Of a stretch of DNA of 24,542 nucleotides, positions 1 to 8,107 are shown in pieces. The notes under the pieces were generated by a model, which was not told where the DNA came from, searched no databases, and saw nothing but the letters and a program-made list of their open reading frames with translations. Location: NCBI GenBank assembly GCA_051155755.1, contig DAXETY010000157.1, forward strand, positions 1 to 24,542, written 5' to 3'. The stretch is from DAXETY01 sp051155755. GTDB lineage: Bacteria > Desulfobacterota > Desulfobacteria > Desulfobacterales > SG8-13. The position numbers were made by a program, and so were the translations under genes. How positions within the stretch are numbered: the stretch's first letter is position 1; every line of letters begins with the position of its first letter.

Positions 1-369
1 CGCATCGAAGATGATTCCGGCAACATGCTGGAAACCTATCGCAACCGGCTGCAGGAACGAATCGTTGCATTGACCCGGGATATCGTCGACATCGATGCGG
101 ACCGGTTGGTCCAGGAGGCTGCATTTCTGGCCGAGCGCAGTGATATCACCGAAGAGATTGTCCGGGCGCGGAGCCACGTGGACCAGTTTCGGGGCATCAT
201 GCAGGACGATGAATCCTCGGGACGCAAACTGAATTTTCTGCTGCAGGAATTGAACCGTGAATTCAACACCATGGGCGCGAAGACCGAAAAATCAGGAGTC
301 GCTCACCGGGTTGTCGATGTAAAAGCCGAACTGGAGAAAATCCGGGAACAGGTGCAGAACATCGAATGA
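1..369 (+). CDS. yicC: YicC/YloC-family endoribonuclease, C-terminal part (5' end outside window)
   Basis: The frame is open from base 1 to the TGA at 367-369, so the gene begins upstream of the window. The visible 122 residues carry the family's C-terminal domain (DUF1732), recognisable by FLLQELNREFNTMGAK and the SDITEEI stretch. Members of this family are stress-related endoribonucleases; E. coli YicC is reported to act on RNA, including a small RNA. The next two genes, DUF370/RemA and gmk, are its usual neighbours in many bacteria, which supports the call. Nothing looks damaged in the visible part. Confidence 0.93.
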   Translation, partial: RIEDDSGNMLETYRNRLQERIVALTRDIVDIDADRLVQEAAFLAERSDITEEIVRARSHVDQFRGIMQDDESSGRKLNFLLQELNREFNTMGAKTEKSGVAHRVVDVKAELEKIREQVQNIE

Positions 370-447
370 GGGGTCGGCACCGGGGGGACGTCGTTCGTGC
401 AGAACCATGACCGCAGTGAAAAGCTGTTGCGAAGACTGAGAGGGGAA

Positions 448-714
448 ATGGAGCAGAATTTGCTGAACATCGGCTTTGGCGGGACGGTGGTCGCAGCCCG
501 CGTGGTTGCCATCGTCTCACCCAATTCAGCGCCGATGAAGCGACTCAAGGACGAGGCCCGCAAGGAAAAACGTCTGATTGATGCCACGCACGGTCGTAGA
601 ACCCGTTCGATCATCGTTATGGACAGCAATCACATCATCCTTTCGGCCATCCAGGCGGAAACCATCTCGCAACGCTATGCCGCCTTAGGCGAACAGGCAG
701 AGGCGAACAGATAG
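448..714 (+). CDS. remA: RemA-like DUF370 DNA-binding regulator
   Basis: An 88-residue protein with the DUF370 signature: LLNIGFGGTVVAARVVAIVSP near the start, IDATHGRRTRS and VIMD-like IIVMDSNHIILSA later. In Bacillus subtilis the homologue RemA is a ring-forming DNA-binding activator of biofilm-matrix genes; the role in Gram-negative anaerobes is unknown. I chose the ATG at 448 because it matches the family N-terminus and follows GAGAGGGG (438-445). A GTG at 397 in the same frame would add 17 residues not typical of the family. It lies between yicC and gmk, its standard position. Confidence 0.88.
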   Translation: MEQNLLNIGFGGTVVAARVVAIVSPNSAPMKRLKDEARKEKRLIDATHGRRTRSIIVMDSNHIILSAIQAETISQRYAALGEQAEANR

Positions 715-720
715 GATCGA

Positions 721-1362
721 ATGGCGACGCTTTCGGACCATACCGGCCACGGCGATTCAGGCGAAAGTCACACCGGCATCGAAGGCGGCAGCGGTCGACT
801 CTTCGTGATATCGGCACCCTCCGGTGCGGGCAAGTCCACCCTCTGCCGGGCGCTGCTGGCACACGATCCGGACCTGAACTACTCGATTTCTTATACCAGT
901 CGCAAGCCGCGGGGGCAGGAACGCGACGGCGTCGAATACCATTTCATCTCCGAGGACGAGTTTGAACGCGGCATCGAATCCGGCCGCTGGGACGAATGGG
1001 CCAGGGTGCACGGCAATTACTACGGGACGTCCGCCGCGGATTTGCAGCGGCAATTGACCGGCGGCAGCGATGTGCTGCTCGATATCGACGTGGAGGGTGC
1101 CCGGCAGATCCGAAAGCGATTCCCCGAAAGTGTGACCATTTTCATCATGCCGCCCTCAATGGCGGCACTGGAACAGCGACTCCGGGAACGCGGCACCGAA
1201 AGCGAGACCGATATCCGAAGACGGCTGCAAAACGCAAAGGATGAAATGCACTATCGTGGATTATATCGGCATGTCATTGTCAACGACCGGCTGCCGCAGG
1301 CCATGGCCGAGTTGATCGAGTTGATCGACGGTTACCGTCGGCAAGCGTCGCAACAGCGCTAG
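721..1362 (+). CDS. gmk: guanylate kinase
   Basis: A 213-residue guanylate kinase (ATP + GMP to ADP + GDP, cytosolic). The P-loop APSGAGKST is at residues 32-40, followed by the GMP-binding segment SYTSRKPRGQERDG at about 57-70, and the DIDVEGARQIR motif. The first 25 residues, rich in Gly, His and Ser, extend beyond the usual N-terminus and may be unstructured. The gene starts 6 bases after remA with a weak AGGAT site. In many relatives gmk is followed by rpoZ; here hldD follows instead. Confidence 0.97.
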   Translation: MATLSDHTGHGDSGESHTGIEGGSGRLFVISAPSGAGKSTLCRALLAHDPDLNYSISYTSRKPRGQERDGVEYHFISEDEFERGIESGRWDEWARVHGNYYGTSAADLQRQLTGGSDVLLDIDVEGARQIRKRFPESVTIFIMPPSMAALEQRLRERGTESETDIRRRLQNAKDEMHYRGLYRHVIVNDRLPQAMAELIELIDGYRRQASQQR

Positions 1363-1381
1363 GGAAGGGAAAACCACCGCA

Positions 1382-2335
1382 ATGCTGATTCTGACCGGTG
1401 GTGCCGGCTTCATCGGCGCCAACACACTGAAAGCGCTCAACCGCAGGGGACGCAGCGACATCCTGGTGGTCGACAATGTGGCCCGCACGGAAAAATGGAA
1501 GAACCTGGTGGGGTGCGCATTTTACCGCTACCTGCACAAGGATGCGCTGTGGCGGTGGCTGGACACGCATTCGGACGCATCCCTGGATGCGGTTCTTCAC
1601 CTGGGCGCCTGCACCGACACCCTTGAAACGGATTTCGACTACCTGCACCGCAACAACGTGGATTACAGCCGCCGCATCTGGCGCCTGTGCACCGAACGCA
1701 ACATCCCTTTCGTTTATGCCAGCAGCGCGGCGACTTACGGTGATGGAACCCAGGGGTTTTCCGATCGGCATGAAGATACGGATCGATATCGGCCGATCAA
1801 TCCCTACGGTTACTCCAAGCATCTGTTCGACCTGTGGGCGCTCAGGCAAACCGAAACACCCAGCCGCTGGTACGGGGTCAAATTTTTCAACGTTTACGGG
1901 CCCCGGGAGAATCACAAGGGACGCATGGCCAGTGTGGCCCGGTTTGCGATTCCGCAGGCCTTTGAGACCGGCCGGATCCGCCTGTTTAAATCCCACCGCC
2001 CCGACTGCCGCGACGGCGAGCAACGCCGGGATTTCGTCTTTGTCGAAGACGTGGTCGATATCGTGCTGCACCTGCTCGAATTCGATCTGCCCAGTGGTCT
2101 TTACAACGCGGGAAGCGGAAGTGCGCAAACGTTCAACCACCTGGCCGAGGCCATTTTCCACGCGCTCGAGCGTCCGGTTTGCATCGAGTATTTCGACATG
2201 CCCGAATCCTTGCGGGACAGCTATCAGTATTTTACCGAAGCGGATATGGGAAAACTGCTGCAGGCCGGCTATTCCCATCATCCCACCACTCTGGAGGACG
2301 GTATTCGTCGGTACGTGCAATGGTTGTTGACTTAG
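1382..2335 (+). CDS. hldD: ADP-L-glycero-D-manno-heptose 6-epimerase
   Basis: A 317-residue short-chain dehydrogenase-type epimerase that interconverts ADP-D,D-heptose and ADP-L,D-heptose, the last step of heptose supply for LPS inner core. The NAD(P)-binding Rossmann motif GGAGFIG is at residues 6-12; SSAATYGDG and the catalytic Y142-x3-K146 (YGYSK) follow; FFNVYGPRE and the C-terminal DRYGF-type lid region are family-typical. Start ATG 1382 follows a purine-rich GGGAAGGGA. The partner adenylyltransferase rfaE2 is 3 kb downstream in the same gene run. A general NAD-dependent sugar epimerase is the only alternative. Confidence 0.93.
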   Translation: MLILTGGAGFIGANTLKALNRRGRSDILVVDNVARTEKWKNLVGCAFYRYLHKDALWRWLDTHSDASLDAVLHLGACTDTLETDFDYLHRNNVDYSRRIWRLCTERNIPFVYASSAATYGDGTQGFSDRHEDTDRYRPINPYGYSKHLFDLWALRQTETPSRWYGVKFFNVYGPRENHKGRMASVARFAIPQAFETGRIRLFKSHRPDCRDGEQRRDFVFVEDVVDIVLHLLEFDLPSGLYNAGSGSAQTFNHLAEAIFHALERPVCIEYFDMPESLRDSYQYFTEADMGKLLQAGYSHHPTTLEDGIRRYVQWLLT

Positions 2336-3126
2336 TCGGTTTACCGGGCCCGGACGTCCGGGGCCCGACGGAGATCCTGTATGGCCGACACGCGGTGCTG
2401 GAAGCGCTGCGGGCGGCTCGCCGACGGGTGGATGCGATCTATCTGTCACGGCAAAGCCGCCGGTCGCTTCAGCCGTTCGAAGAGCGCGCCGCGGCCCTTG
2501 GAATTCCGCGGCATTGGGTTTCCGCCGACGAACTGACCCGGCTGTCCGGCAGCCGGCAACACCAGGGCATCGGTCTGCGGGCCGGGCGGTATCCCCTGCA
2601 GGCGCTCACGACGGTTGCATCGGCGGCAAGTTTGCCGGCCAGGCGCCAGGTACTCGTTGTTCTTGACAATATTGTCGATCCGCACAATCTTGGAGCAGTC
2701 ATTCGCACCGCGTCGGCCGTGGAGGCCGCCGGGGTGATCATTCCCAGGGATCGCGCGGCCGGTCCCACACCGGCGGTGTCCAAGGCATCCGCCGGGGCCC
2801 TGGAACACGCCACTTTGATCCAGGTCACCAACCTGGCGGCCACGCTGAAGTCCCTGAAGGAAGGCGGCTGGTGGATTTTCGGATTGGACCGCAGTGGCGA
2901 CCGGTCCATCTTCGAAACCGACCTTGCCGGCCCGACGGCCGTGGTGATCGGCAGCGAGGGCCGCGGAATCCGTCCCCTGGTGAAAAAGCAATGCGACCGT
3001 TTGCTGTTTATCCCGCAATCGGGTCCGGTGGCCGCATTGAACGCATCGGTGGCCGCCGCCGTCTATCTGTATGAAGTTTACCGGCAACGGACCGGAAGCA
3101 TCCAGACCCGCGGAGGAAAAAAATGA
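2320..3126 (+). CDS. rlmB: TrmH-family 23S rRNA (guanosine-2'-O-)-methyltransferase RlmB
   Basis: A 268-residue SPOUT methyltransferase that methylates the ribose 2'-OH of a 23S rRNA guanosine (G2251 in E. coli) using SAM. It opens with the substrate-binding domain (LYGRHAVLEAL) and then has the three SPOUT motifs: DNIVDPHNLGAVIRTA, VVIGSEGRGI and the knot segment GPVAALNASVAAAVYLYE. The last differs from the common SLNVSVA by Ala for Ser and Val, but the key Asn is kept. ATG 2320 lies inside the end of hldD (16-base overlap) without a clear ribosome site, suggesting translational coupling; longer in-frame starts inside hldD are unlikely. Confidence 0.9.
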   Translation: MVVDLVGLPGPDVRGPTEILYGRHAVLEALRAARRRVDAIYLSRQSRRSLQPFEERAAALGIPRHWVSADELTRLSGSRQHQGIGLRAGRYPLQALTTVASAASLPARRQVLVVLDNIVDPHNLGAVIRTASAVEAAGVIIPRDRAAGPTPAVSKASAGALEHATLIQVTNLAATLKSLKEGGWWIFGLDRSGDRSIFETDLAGPTAVVIGSEGRGIRPLVKKQCDRLLFIPQSGPVAALNASVAAAVYLYEVYRQRTGSIQTRGGKK

Positions 3127-4352
3127 ATGCAGCCTCTAGAATTACCCGCAACAGTGATGGAAGCCTGAATGTTCCCGACCGGGTCACCATCCCGTTTATC
3201 GAAGGAGACGGCATCGGCCCGGATATCATGGCGGCTGCCCGCGCTGTCTTGGATGCCGCCGTCCGAATTGCATTCAACGGCGCCCGGGAAATCGACTGGA
3301 AAGAAATTTATGCCGGCGAGAAAGGCCAGCAGAAAACCGGCGAGTGGCTGCCGGGCGAAACCCTGGAAACGATTCGAGAACACGTGGTGGCCATCAAGGG
3401 TCCGTTGACCACGCCGGTGGGAAAAGGCATCCGCAGCTTGAACGTGGCAATCCGCAAGCAACTCGACCTGTACGCCTGTGTGCGCCCGGTTCGATATTAC
3501 GACCAGGTGCCCAGTCCCATGAAACGCCCGGAAAAAATCGACATCGTGGTTTTCCGGGAAAACACCGAAGACGTCTACGCCGGCATCGAGTGGGAGGCCG
3601 GCAGTGAGGCGGCCGGGAAAGTGCGACAATTTCTGTCGGAGCAAATGGGGGTGACCACGATCGGAGAAGATGCCGGCATCGGGGTCAAACCGATCAGTGC
3701 CACCAATACCAGACGATTGGTAGCACGGGCCATTGCCTATGCGATCGACCTGGGATTGCCCAGCGTGACCCTGATGCACAAGGGCAACATCATGAAATTC
3801 ACCGAGGGAGCCTTCAGCAAGTGGGGTTACGAAGTCGCGCGCGAGCGCTACGGCGACCGGACCATCACCGAAAACGACCTGTATGAAAAGTACGATGGCC
3901 GCCGGCCCGAAGGCAAGGTGGTGATCAAGGACCGCATTGCCGACATGCTCTTTCAGCAGGTGTTGCTGCGGCCGGATGAATATCACGTGATCGCCACTCC
4001 GAACCTGAACGGAGATTATATTTCCGATGCGCTGGCGGCGCAGGTGGGCGGACTGGGCATGGCGCCGGGCGCCAACATCGGCGATGAATCTGCGGTCTTC
4101 GAGGCGACGCACGGCACTGCACCCAAGTACGCCGGCCAGGACAAAGTCAACCCCAGCTCTTTGATTCTGTCGGGCGCCATGATGCTCGATCACATCGGCT
4201 GGATACCCGCAGCCGACCGGGTCCGACGGTCTCTGCAGGCGGCCATCCGCGCCAAAACGGTTACCTACGACCTGGCGCGACAGATCGAGGACGCCCGGGA
4301 AGTAAAGTGCTCGGAGTTCGGCCGGGAGATGATCGGGCACATGGAGGATTGA
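3123..4352 (+). CDS. icd: isocitrate dehydrogenase, NADP-dependent
   Basis: A 409-residue enzyme converting isocitrate to 2-oxoglutarate and CO2. It aligns over its length with the E. coli type: GIRSLNVAIRKQLDLY holds S105, equivalent to the regulatory/substrate Ser113; RENTEDVYAGIEW, LMHKGNIMKFTEG and NLNGDYISDALAAQVGGLG follow. K335-Y336 in APKYAGQDKVNP match the Lys344-Tyr345 pair that selects NADP. ATG overlaps the rlmB stop (ATGA) and has GGAGG at 3112-3116. No AceK kinase is visible, so phosphorylation of S105 is not implied. Confidence 0.97.
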   Translation: MNAASRITRNSDGSLNVPDRVTIPFIEGDGIGPDIMAAARAVLDAAVRIAFNGAREIDWKEIYAGEKGQQKTGEWLPGETLETIREHVVAIKGPLTTPVGKGIRSLNVAIRKQLDLYACVRPVRYYDQVPSPMKRPEKIDIVVFRENTEDVYAGIEWEAGSEAAGKVRQFLSEQMGVTTIGEDAGIGVKPISATNTRRLVARAIAYAIDLGLPSVTLMHKGNIMKFTEGAFSKWGYEVARERYGDRTITENDLYEKYDGRRPEGKVVIKDRIADMLFQQVLLRPDEYHVIATPNLNGDYISDALAAQVGGLGMAPGANIGDESAVFEATHGTAPKYAGQDKVNPSSLILSGAMMLDHIGWIPAADRVRRSLQAAIRAKTVTYDLARQIEDAREVKCSEFGREMIGHMED

Positions 4353-5260
4353 TGGACGCCGGCCCGCCGCAAGGCGCGGATCCGGGGGAGTTTGGTACCA
4401 TTCCGGTTCGCTCGTATCTGCGGAGGCCGCTGCGTTTCTTCGCGAAACTGCTGTCGCCGGCGATATTCCCGCCCCGGTGCATCGGTTGCGGCGTATTCCT
4501 GACGCCGCCCGTCTCGGAGGGTCTGAACCCGCGACCACCGGCTGACGGTCTCGGTTTCCGGAACGAACTCGGTCCGGCGGCGCTGGGGGGCTGTCTTTGC
4601 GATCACTGCAAGCGCGATATTGAACCGACGGCATCACCGCTCTGCTCAATTTGCGGCAGCATGTTTGCAAGCCGCCGTGGAGGGGATCATCTCTGCTATG
4701 GCTGCATGCAGCGCTCCCGTTACTACCACCGGGCGCGTGCGGCCACGACCTATAACAAGGTCATGAAGCGGATCATTCACACCTATAAATATGGCGGCCA
4801 TATTCGCCTGGCGGATCCGCTGGCCGCATTGCTCCAGGATGCCTATCGACGATACTGGCCCGAAGGCGGTATCGACCTGGTTCTGCCGATTCCGCTGCAT
4901 CGACGCCGGTTTCGGCGGAGAGGATTCAATCAGGCTTACCTGTTGATGCAGCCCCGCCGGAAAACGCGCGGCGCGCTGGCTCGCCTCCCGACAAACCTGC
5001 GTGCGCTGGTGCGCGTGCGTGCCACACCGGCGCAGGCGGGTCTGGGCCGCGCCGACCGACGGCGCAACATTCGCGATGCCTTCCAGGTGCGGATGCCCCG
5101 CAGCGTCGCGGGGCGAAAAATTCTGCTGGTCGACGATGTTTACACCACCGGGGCCACGGTGGAGGAGTGCAGCCGGGTATTGGTCCAGGCCGGTGCGGAG
5201 CGGGTGGAGGTGCTCACGGTTGCCCGGGCGATGCCCGGATATATGGCCGGAGTGGAATGA
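4352..5260 (+). CDS. ComF-family phosphoribosyltransferase-like protein
   Basis: A 302-residue ComF/GntX-type protein. The N-terminal third has Cys pairs that look like a zinc ribbon (CIGCG, CLCDHCKRD, CSICG, CYGC); the C-terminal half is a type I phosphoribosyltransferase fold with LPIPLHRRRFRRRGFNQA and the PRPP loop VDDVYTTGAT at residues 260-269. Homologues are tied to natural transformation (ComF) or are of unknown substrate; the true role here cannot be told. Start ATG 4352 overlaps the icd stop (TGATG) and follows GGAGG at 4343-4347. The next gene overlaps its stop by 4 bases. Confidence 0.88.
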   Translation: MDAGPPQGADPGEFGTIPVRSYLRRPLRFFAKLLSPAIFPPRCIGCGVFLTPPVSEGLNPRPPADGLGFRNELGPAALGGCLCDHCKRDIEPTASPLCSICGSMFASRRGGDHLCYGCMQRSRYYHRARAATTYNKVMKRIIHTYKYGGHIRLADPLAALLQDAYRRYWPEGGIDLVLPIPLHRRRFRRRGFNQAYLLMQPRRKTRGALARLPTNLRALVRVRATPAQAGLGRADRRRNIRDAFQVRMPRSVAGRKILLVDDVYTTGATVEECSRVLVQAGAERVEVLTVARAMPGYMAGVE

Positions 5261-5775
5261 TGCAAACCGACAACAAAATGCATACCCGCGAATCGCTCCT
5301 GCCGGTGCTGCAATCGCTGCGGGCAGACGGGATGCGCATCGTTTTTACCAACGGGTGTTTCGATATTCTTCACGCCGGTCACGTTCGATATCTGGAGGCC
5401 GCCCGTTGCGAAGGCGATCGGTTGGTCCTCGGGCTCAACTCGGATCGCTCGGTCCGATCCATCAAGGGGTTCCAAAGACCGATCGTGCCCGAGGAACAGC
5501 GGGCCGAAGTCCTGGCGGCCCTGTGGTTTGTGGATTACATCGTCTCTTTCGATGAACCCGATCCGGGAAACTTGATCGACTTTCTGCAGCCGGACGTTCT
5601 CGTAAAGGGGGCCGATTGGGCGGAAGACCGGATCGTCGGAGCCGACCGGGTCAAGGCCCGTGGCGGCCGGGTGGCCCGAATTCCGGTCGTTCCGGGTATT
5701 TCCACTTCAGCGATCATCGAAACCATTCTGCAGCGCTACGGCAAGAGCCGTCCTGCTTCGCGGAAAACTCCGTGA
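5257..5775 (+). CDS. rfaE2: D-glycero-beta-D-manno-heptose 1-phosphate adenylyltransferase
   Basis: A 172-residue stand-alone version of the HldE C-terminal domain: it adenylates heptose 1-phosphate to ADP-D,D-heptose, the substrate of HldD. The nucleotidyltransferase motif TNGCFDILHAGH is at residues 31-42 (HxGH 39-42); SVRSIKGFQRPI, VLVKGADW and the ISTSAII segment complete the family pattern. The kinase half (RfaE1/HldE-N) is not fused and not in the window. The start is one of two tandem ATGs (5257 or 5260) overlapping the comF-like stop; I use the first. Confidence 0.94.
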   Translation: MMQTDNKMHTRESLLPVLQSLRADGMRIVFTNGCFDILHAGHVRYLEAARCEGDRLVLGLNSDRSVRSIKGFQRPIVPEEQRAEVLAALWFVDYIVSFDEPDPGNLIDFLQPDVLVKGADWAEDRIVGADRVKARGGRVARIPVVPGISTSAIIETILQRYGKSRPASRKTP

Positions 5776-5788
5776 GTTGAATTCTGTC

Positions 5789-6586
5789 ATGCGAAAACCG
5801 CAAGCGGCTTCAACCCGTTTACAGATACTGGAAAGGGATCACACACCCTTGCTTCAGTTTGGGCGATTCTCCGGTGGTGAGGGTGTGCAGCATGCCGTTT
5901 TCACCCGAAAGGGGGGATTCAGCCGGGGGGCGTTCCACAGCCTCAACACCAGCTACGGCGTGGGGGACCGCAGGGAGGCGGTGCGTCGCAACCGACAGAA
6001 ACTGCAACGCATCCTCGACGCCCCGGCGCTGGTGTTCGTTCGGCAGGTGCACGGCACCGATGTTCGGATCGTTTCCGAAAACGATCTGTCCGATTTTTCG
6101 CGGGACGAGCCCCCGAGGGCCGATGCGCTGATCACCAACACCAAAGGCATATGCCTGGGGATTCAGGTTGCCGACTGCCAGCCGATCCTGTTGTGGGATC
6201 CGGGCCGCGAAGTGGTGGCCAATGTTCATTCCGGTTGGCGCGGCAGCGTACAGAACATCGTCGGCCGCACCGTGGCGGTCATGCAGGCGCGTTTCGACTG
6301 CCGTCCGCAGGAAATGATCGCCGCCATCGGACCGTCCCTGGGTCCCTGTTGCAGCGAATTCGTTCACTATCGACAGGAAATTCCCGAGCGGTTCTGGCAG
6401 TACAAGGATGCCGCCGATCATTTTGATTTCTGGGCCATTACCCGGGACCAGCTACAGGCCGCCGGACTGGATGCCAAGCGGATCGTTTCCAGCGAACTCT
6501 GCACCCGCTGCAACACGGACCGGTTTTTTTCCTACCGCGGGGAGGGCCAAACCGGTCGTTTTGCCGCCGTGGTGGGCTTGCGATAA
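5789..6586 (+). CDS. pgeF: PgeF/YfiH-family polyphenol oxidase-like purine nucleoside enzyme (laccase domain)
   Basis: A 265-residue member of the LACC1/YfiH family, known as peptidoglycan editing factor in E. coli and shown for other members to act on purine nucleosides. The metal/catalytic residues are all present: H88 in QVHGTD, C130 in VADCQP and H147 in HSGWRG, followed by IGPSLGPCCSEF and a C-terminal CTRCNTDRFFSYR. ATG 5789 gives the usual length; an upstream in-frame extension overlaps rfaE2 and is unlikely. No good ribosome-binding site is seen. It ends the first gene run; a repeat-rich gap follows. Confidence 0.9.
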   Translation: MRKPQAASTRLQILERDHTPLLQFGRFSGGEGVQHAVFTRKGGFSRGAFHSLNTSYGVGDRREAVRRNRQKLQRILDAPALVFVRQVHGTDVRIVSENDLSDFSRDEPPRADALITNTKGICLGIQVADCQPILLWDPGREVVANVHSGWRGSVQNIVGRTVAVMQARFDCRPQEMIAAIGPSLGPCCSEFVHYRQEIPERFWQYKDAADHFDFWAITRDQLQAAGLDAKRIVSSELCTRCNTDRFFSYRGEGQTGRFAAVVGLR

Positions 6587-6590
6587 ACGT

Positions 6591-6622
6591 TCGCCGGTTC
6601 GCCCGTTTGCCGGTTTGCCCGT
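6591..6622. repeat. imperfect 16-bp tandem repeat (2 copies)
   Basis: Two back-to-back 16-base units, TCGCCGGTTCGCCCGT (6591-6606) and TTGCCGGTTTGCCCGT (6607-6622), 14 of 16 identical, begin 4 bases after the pgeF stop. The same motif reappears inverted at 6873-6891, so this pair forms one border of the larger repeat structure. Confidence 0.85.
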
Positions 6623-6891
6623 GTAGATCGCCGGCCGGATCTGATAACTTTCTGACACAGCGACAGGGAGAAACGGTGAAACGGCGAAAAACCCAAAGTC
6701 CGTTGTCCGTTGTCCGTTGGCCGTGGTTCAATGTCGAATGTCAGGGTTTGTATGTCTTTAGCATACGGAAAAGATGAAAGAGTGAAACGGAAAACCCTGA
6801 CAACCTTAAACGAGCAACGGACGCCGCGTCAGCGGCATACGGACGACGGACAACAGACGCTGCGCAGCAGCCAACCGGCAAACGGGCGAAC
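6597..6891. repeat. composite intergenic repeat with nested inverted arms
   Basis: This non-coding stretch between pgeF and pyrK is bounded by a perfect 19-base inverted repeat (6597-6615 and 6873-6891). Inside it, TGTCAGGGTTT (6739-6749) is inverted at 6792-6802; CCGTTGTCCGTTGTCCGTTGG (about 6700-6720) is partly mirrored by CAACGGAC and GGACAAC motifs at 6815-6853; GTGAAACGG occurs directly at 6676-6684 and 6782-6790. Such mosaics of short motifs are typical of dispersed intergenic repeats, but copies elsewhere cannot be seen here. No gene in it is convincing; a 68-codon open frame is just these repeats. Confidence 0.7.
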
Positions 6892-6912
6892 ATACAAGCG
6901 GGATACAAAACC

Positions 6913-7734
6913 ATGATCCAACAAACCGCCACCGTAATCTGGAACCGTTCGCGCGGTGCCAACGTTTACCATCTCGGACTGGAATGCGCCCGTGGCTTTT
7001 CCCGGGCCAAACCCGGCCAATTCGTCATGCTGCATCTGGTCGACCGGATCGATCCGCTGCTGCGTCGGCCGTTTTCACTGCATCGTCTCATCCAAAACGG
7101 ACCGAGAACGGAAGGCGTCGAGATTCTGTACAAAGTCGTCGGCAAAGGCACGGCGCTGCTTTCGTCTCTGCAGGCAGGCGACCCGGTCGACATTATGGGA
7201 CCGCTGGGAAGCGCCTTTCTGCTGCCCCCCGATGCCCGGCGGGTATTCGTGGTTGCCGGAGGGATCGGTGTGGCCCCGATGGTGTTTCTGGTCGATGATC
7301 TGTTGCGGCAGGGGATTCGGGCCGCAGACTGCACGGTTTTTCTGGGGGGCAGAACCCGGGACGAGCTTATTTGCGGCGAGTATTTTAACGGCCTGGGCGT
7401 ATCGTTGCACACCACCACCGACGACGGTTCGGCCGGCGATCAGTGTCTGGTCACGCTGCCGATGGAATTGGCGCTTCCGTCTTCGTCCCCCGACGTGATA
7501 TTTGCTTGCGGACCGCCGGCCATGTTGCAGTGCGTTGCCGATGTTGCCGAGGCCCGCAACATAGCATGCCAGATTTCGATCGAAACTCGAATGGCCTGCG
7601 GAATGGGAGCTTGCCTGGGCTGTGCCGTTGCCTCCCGGGATCCGATGATTCCATATTATCATGCCTGTCTGGACGGACCGGTGTTCGACTCGCGCAGCAT
7701 CCGACTGGAAACCGATCGAATGCTGCAGGAATAA
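6913..7734 (+). CDS. pyrK: dihydroorotate dehydrogenase B electron-transfer subunit (PyrK)
   Basis: A 273-residue flavin/iron-sulfur reductase that passes electrons from PyrD to NAD in pyrimidine synthesis. It has the FAD-binding RRPFSLHRL, the NAD-binding VVAGGIGVAPMVFLV and CGPPAML, and a C-terminal [2Fe-2S] site with C229, C234, C237 (CGMGACLGC) and C252. All four cluster Cys are present. PyrD is not next to it: the following genes are ATP synthase. A related sulfide dehydrogenase or NfnA-like subunit has the same domains, so the partner is inferred. The ribosome-binding site is weak and the gene follows the repeat region directly. Confidence 0.88.
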   Translation: MIQQTATVIWNRSRGANVYHLGLECARGFSRAKPGQFVMLHLVDRIDPLLRRPFSLHRLIQNGPRTEGVEILYKVVGKGTALLSSLQAGDPVDIMGPLGSAFLLPPDARRVFVVAGGIGVAPMVFLVDDLLRQGIRAADCTVFLGGRTRDELICGEYFNGLGVSLHTTTDDGSAGDQCLVTLPMELALPSSSPDVIFACGPPAMLQCVADVAEARNIACQISIETRMACGMGACLGCAVASRDPMIPYYHACLDGPVFDSRSIRLETDRMLQE

Positions 7735-7783
7735 GCAGCGGCCGCCACGGATACCGGCTGCGGCGGAAAATTCGATTTTTGCG

Positions 7784-7812
7784 TTGACTTGGTTCCGATC
7801 GTGTGTTAGGTG
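7784..7812 (+). promoter_or_regulatory. possible promoter of the atpZ-atpI-atpB-atpE operon
   Basis: TTGACT at 7784-7789 is followed after about 16-17 bases by a poor -10 (TTAGGT or TAGGTG, 7806-7812). It sits 50 bases before atpZ in the 130-base pyrK-atpZ gap, which is where an operon promoter is expected. Only the -35 is good. Confidence 0.35.
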
Positions 7813-7864
7813 CTCAACCGTTAAAAGGCTCGGTTCCGGGCCTTTGATTTTGTCGGCAGGATTC

Positions 7865-8083
7865 ATGAAACGAGAAACGCGACGCCAGTTCAGGGAGTTG
7901 GCATTTTTCGCCAGCCTGGGGTTTGCGGTGTCGCTTTCGATCGTCATCGGACTGGCGCTCGGGGTTTACCTGGACCGACGCTTTGAGACGACACCTTGGT
8001 GTACGCTCGGCGGCATCCTGCTGGGAATCATTGCGGCATATCGAAACATCGGTCTCGCCATCAAGAAGAGCCGCAAGCTCTGA
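7865..8083 (+). CDS. atpZ: AtpZ/AtpI-type small ATP synthase accessory membrane protein
   Basis: A 72-residue protein with two membrane helices (about residues 13-34 and 44-62), a charged N-terminus (KRETRRQFRE) and a DRRFETTPW loop. This is the AtpZ (F0F1-ATPase assembly, putative Mg2+/Ca2+ handling) pattern, and its place at the head of atpI-atpB-atpE agrees. ATG 7865 is the only start giving the usual length; a longer in-frame reading upstream has no support. Confidence 0.82.
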   Translation: MKRETRRQFRELAFFASLGFAVSLSIVIGLALGVYLDRRFETTPWCTLGGILLGIIAAYRNIGLAIKKSRKL

Positions 8084-8107
8084 AACGAGGAAAGTACCAG
8101 GGGGCGA

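Noticed and set aside
3078..4670. 530-codon reverse-strand open frame opposite icd and comF
   Set aside because: Antisense shadow; Icd and ComF motifs on the + strand are complete and the reverse frame spans two unrelated genes.
7824..7849. AAAGGC/GCCTTT hairpin as a pyrK terminator
   Set aside because: Only 6 bp with a 10-base loop and no proper T-run; it lies after the likely atp promoter.
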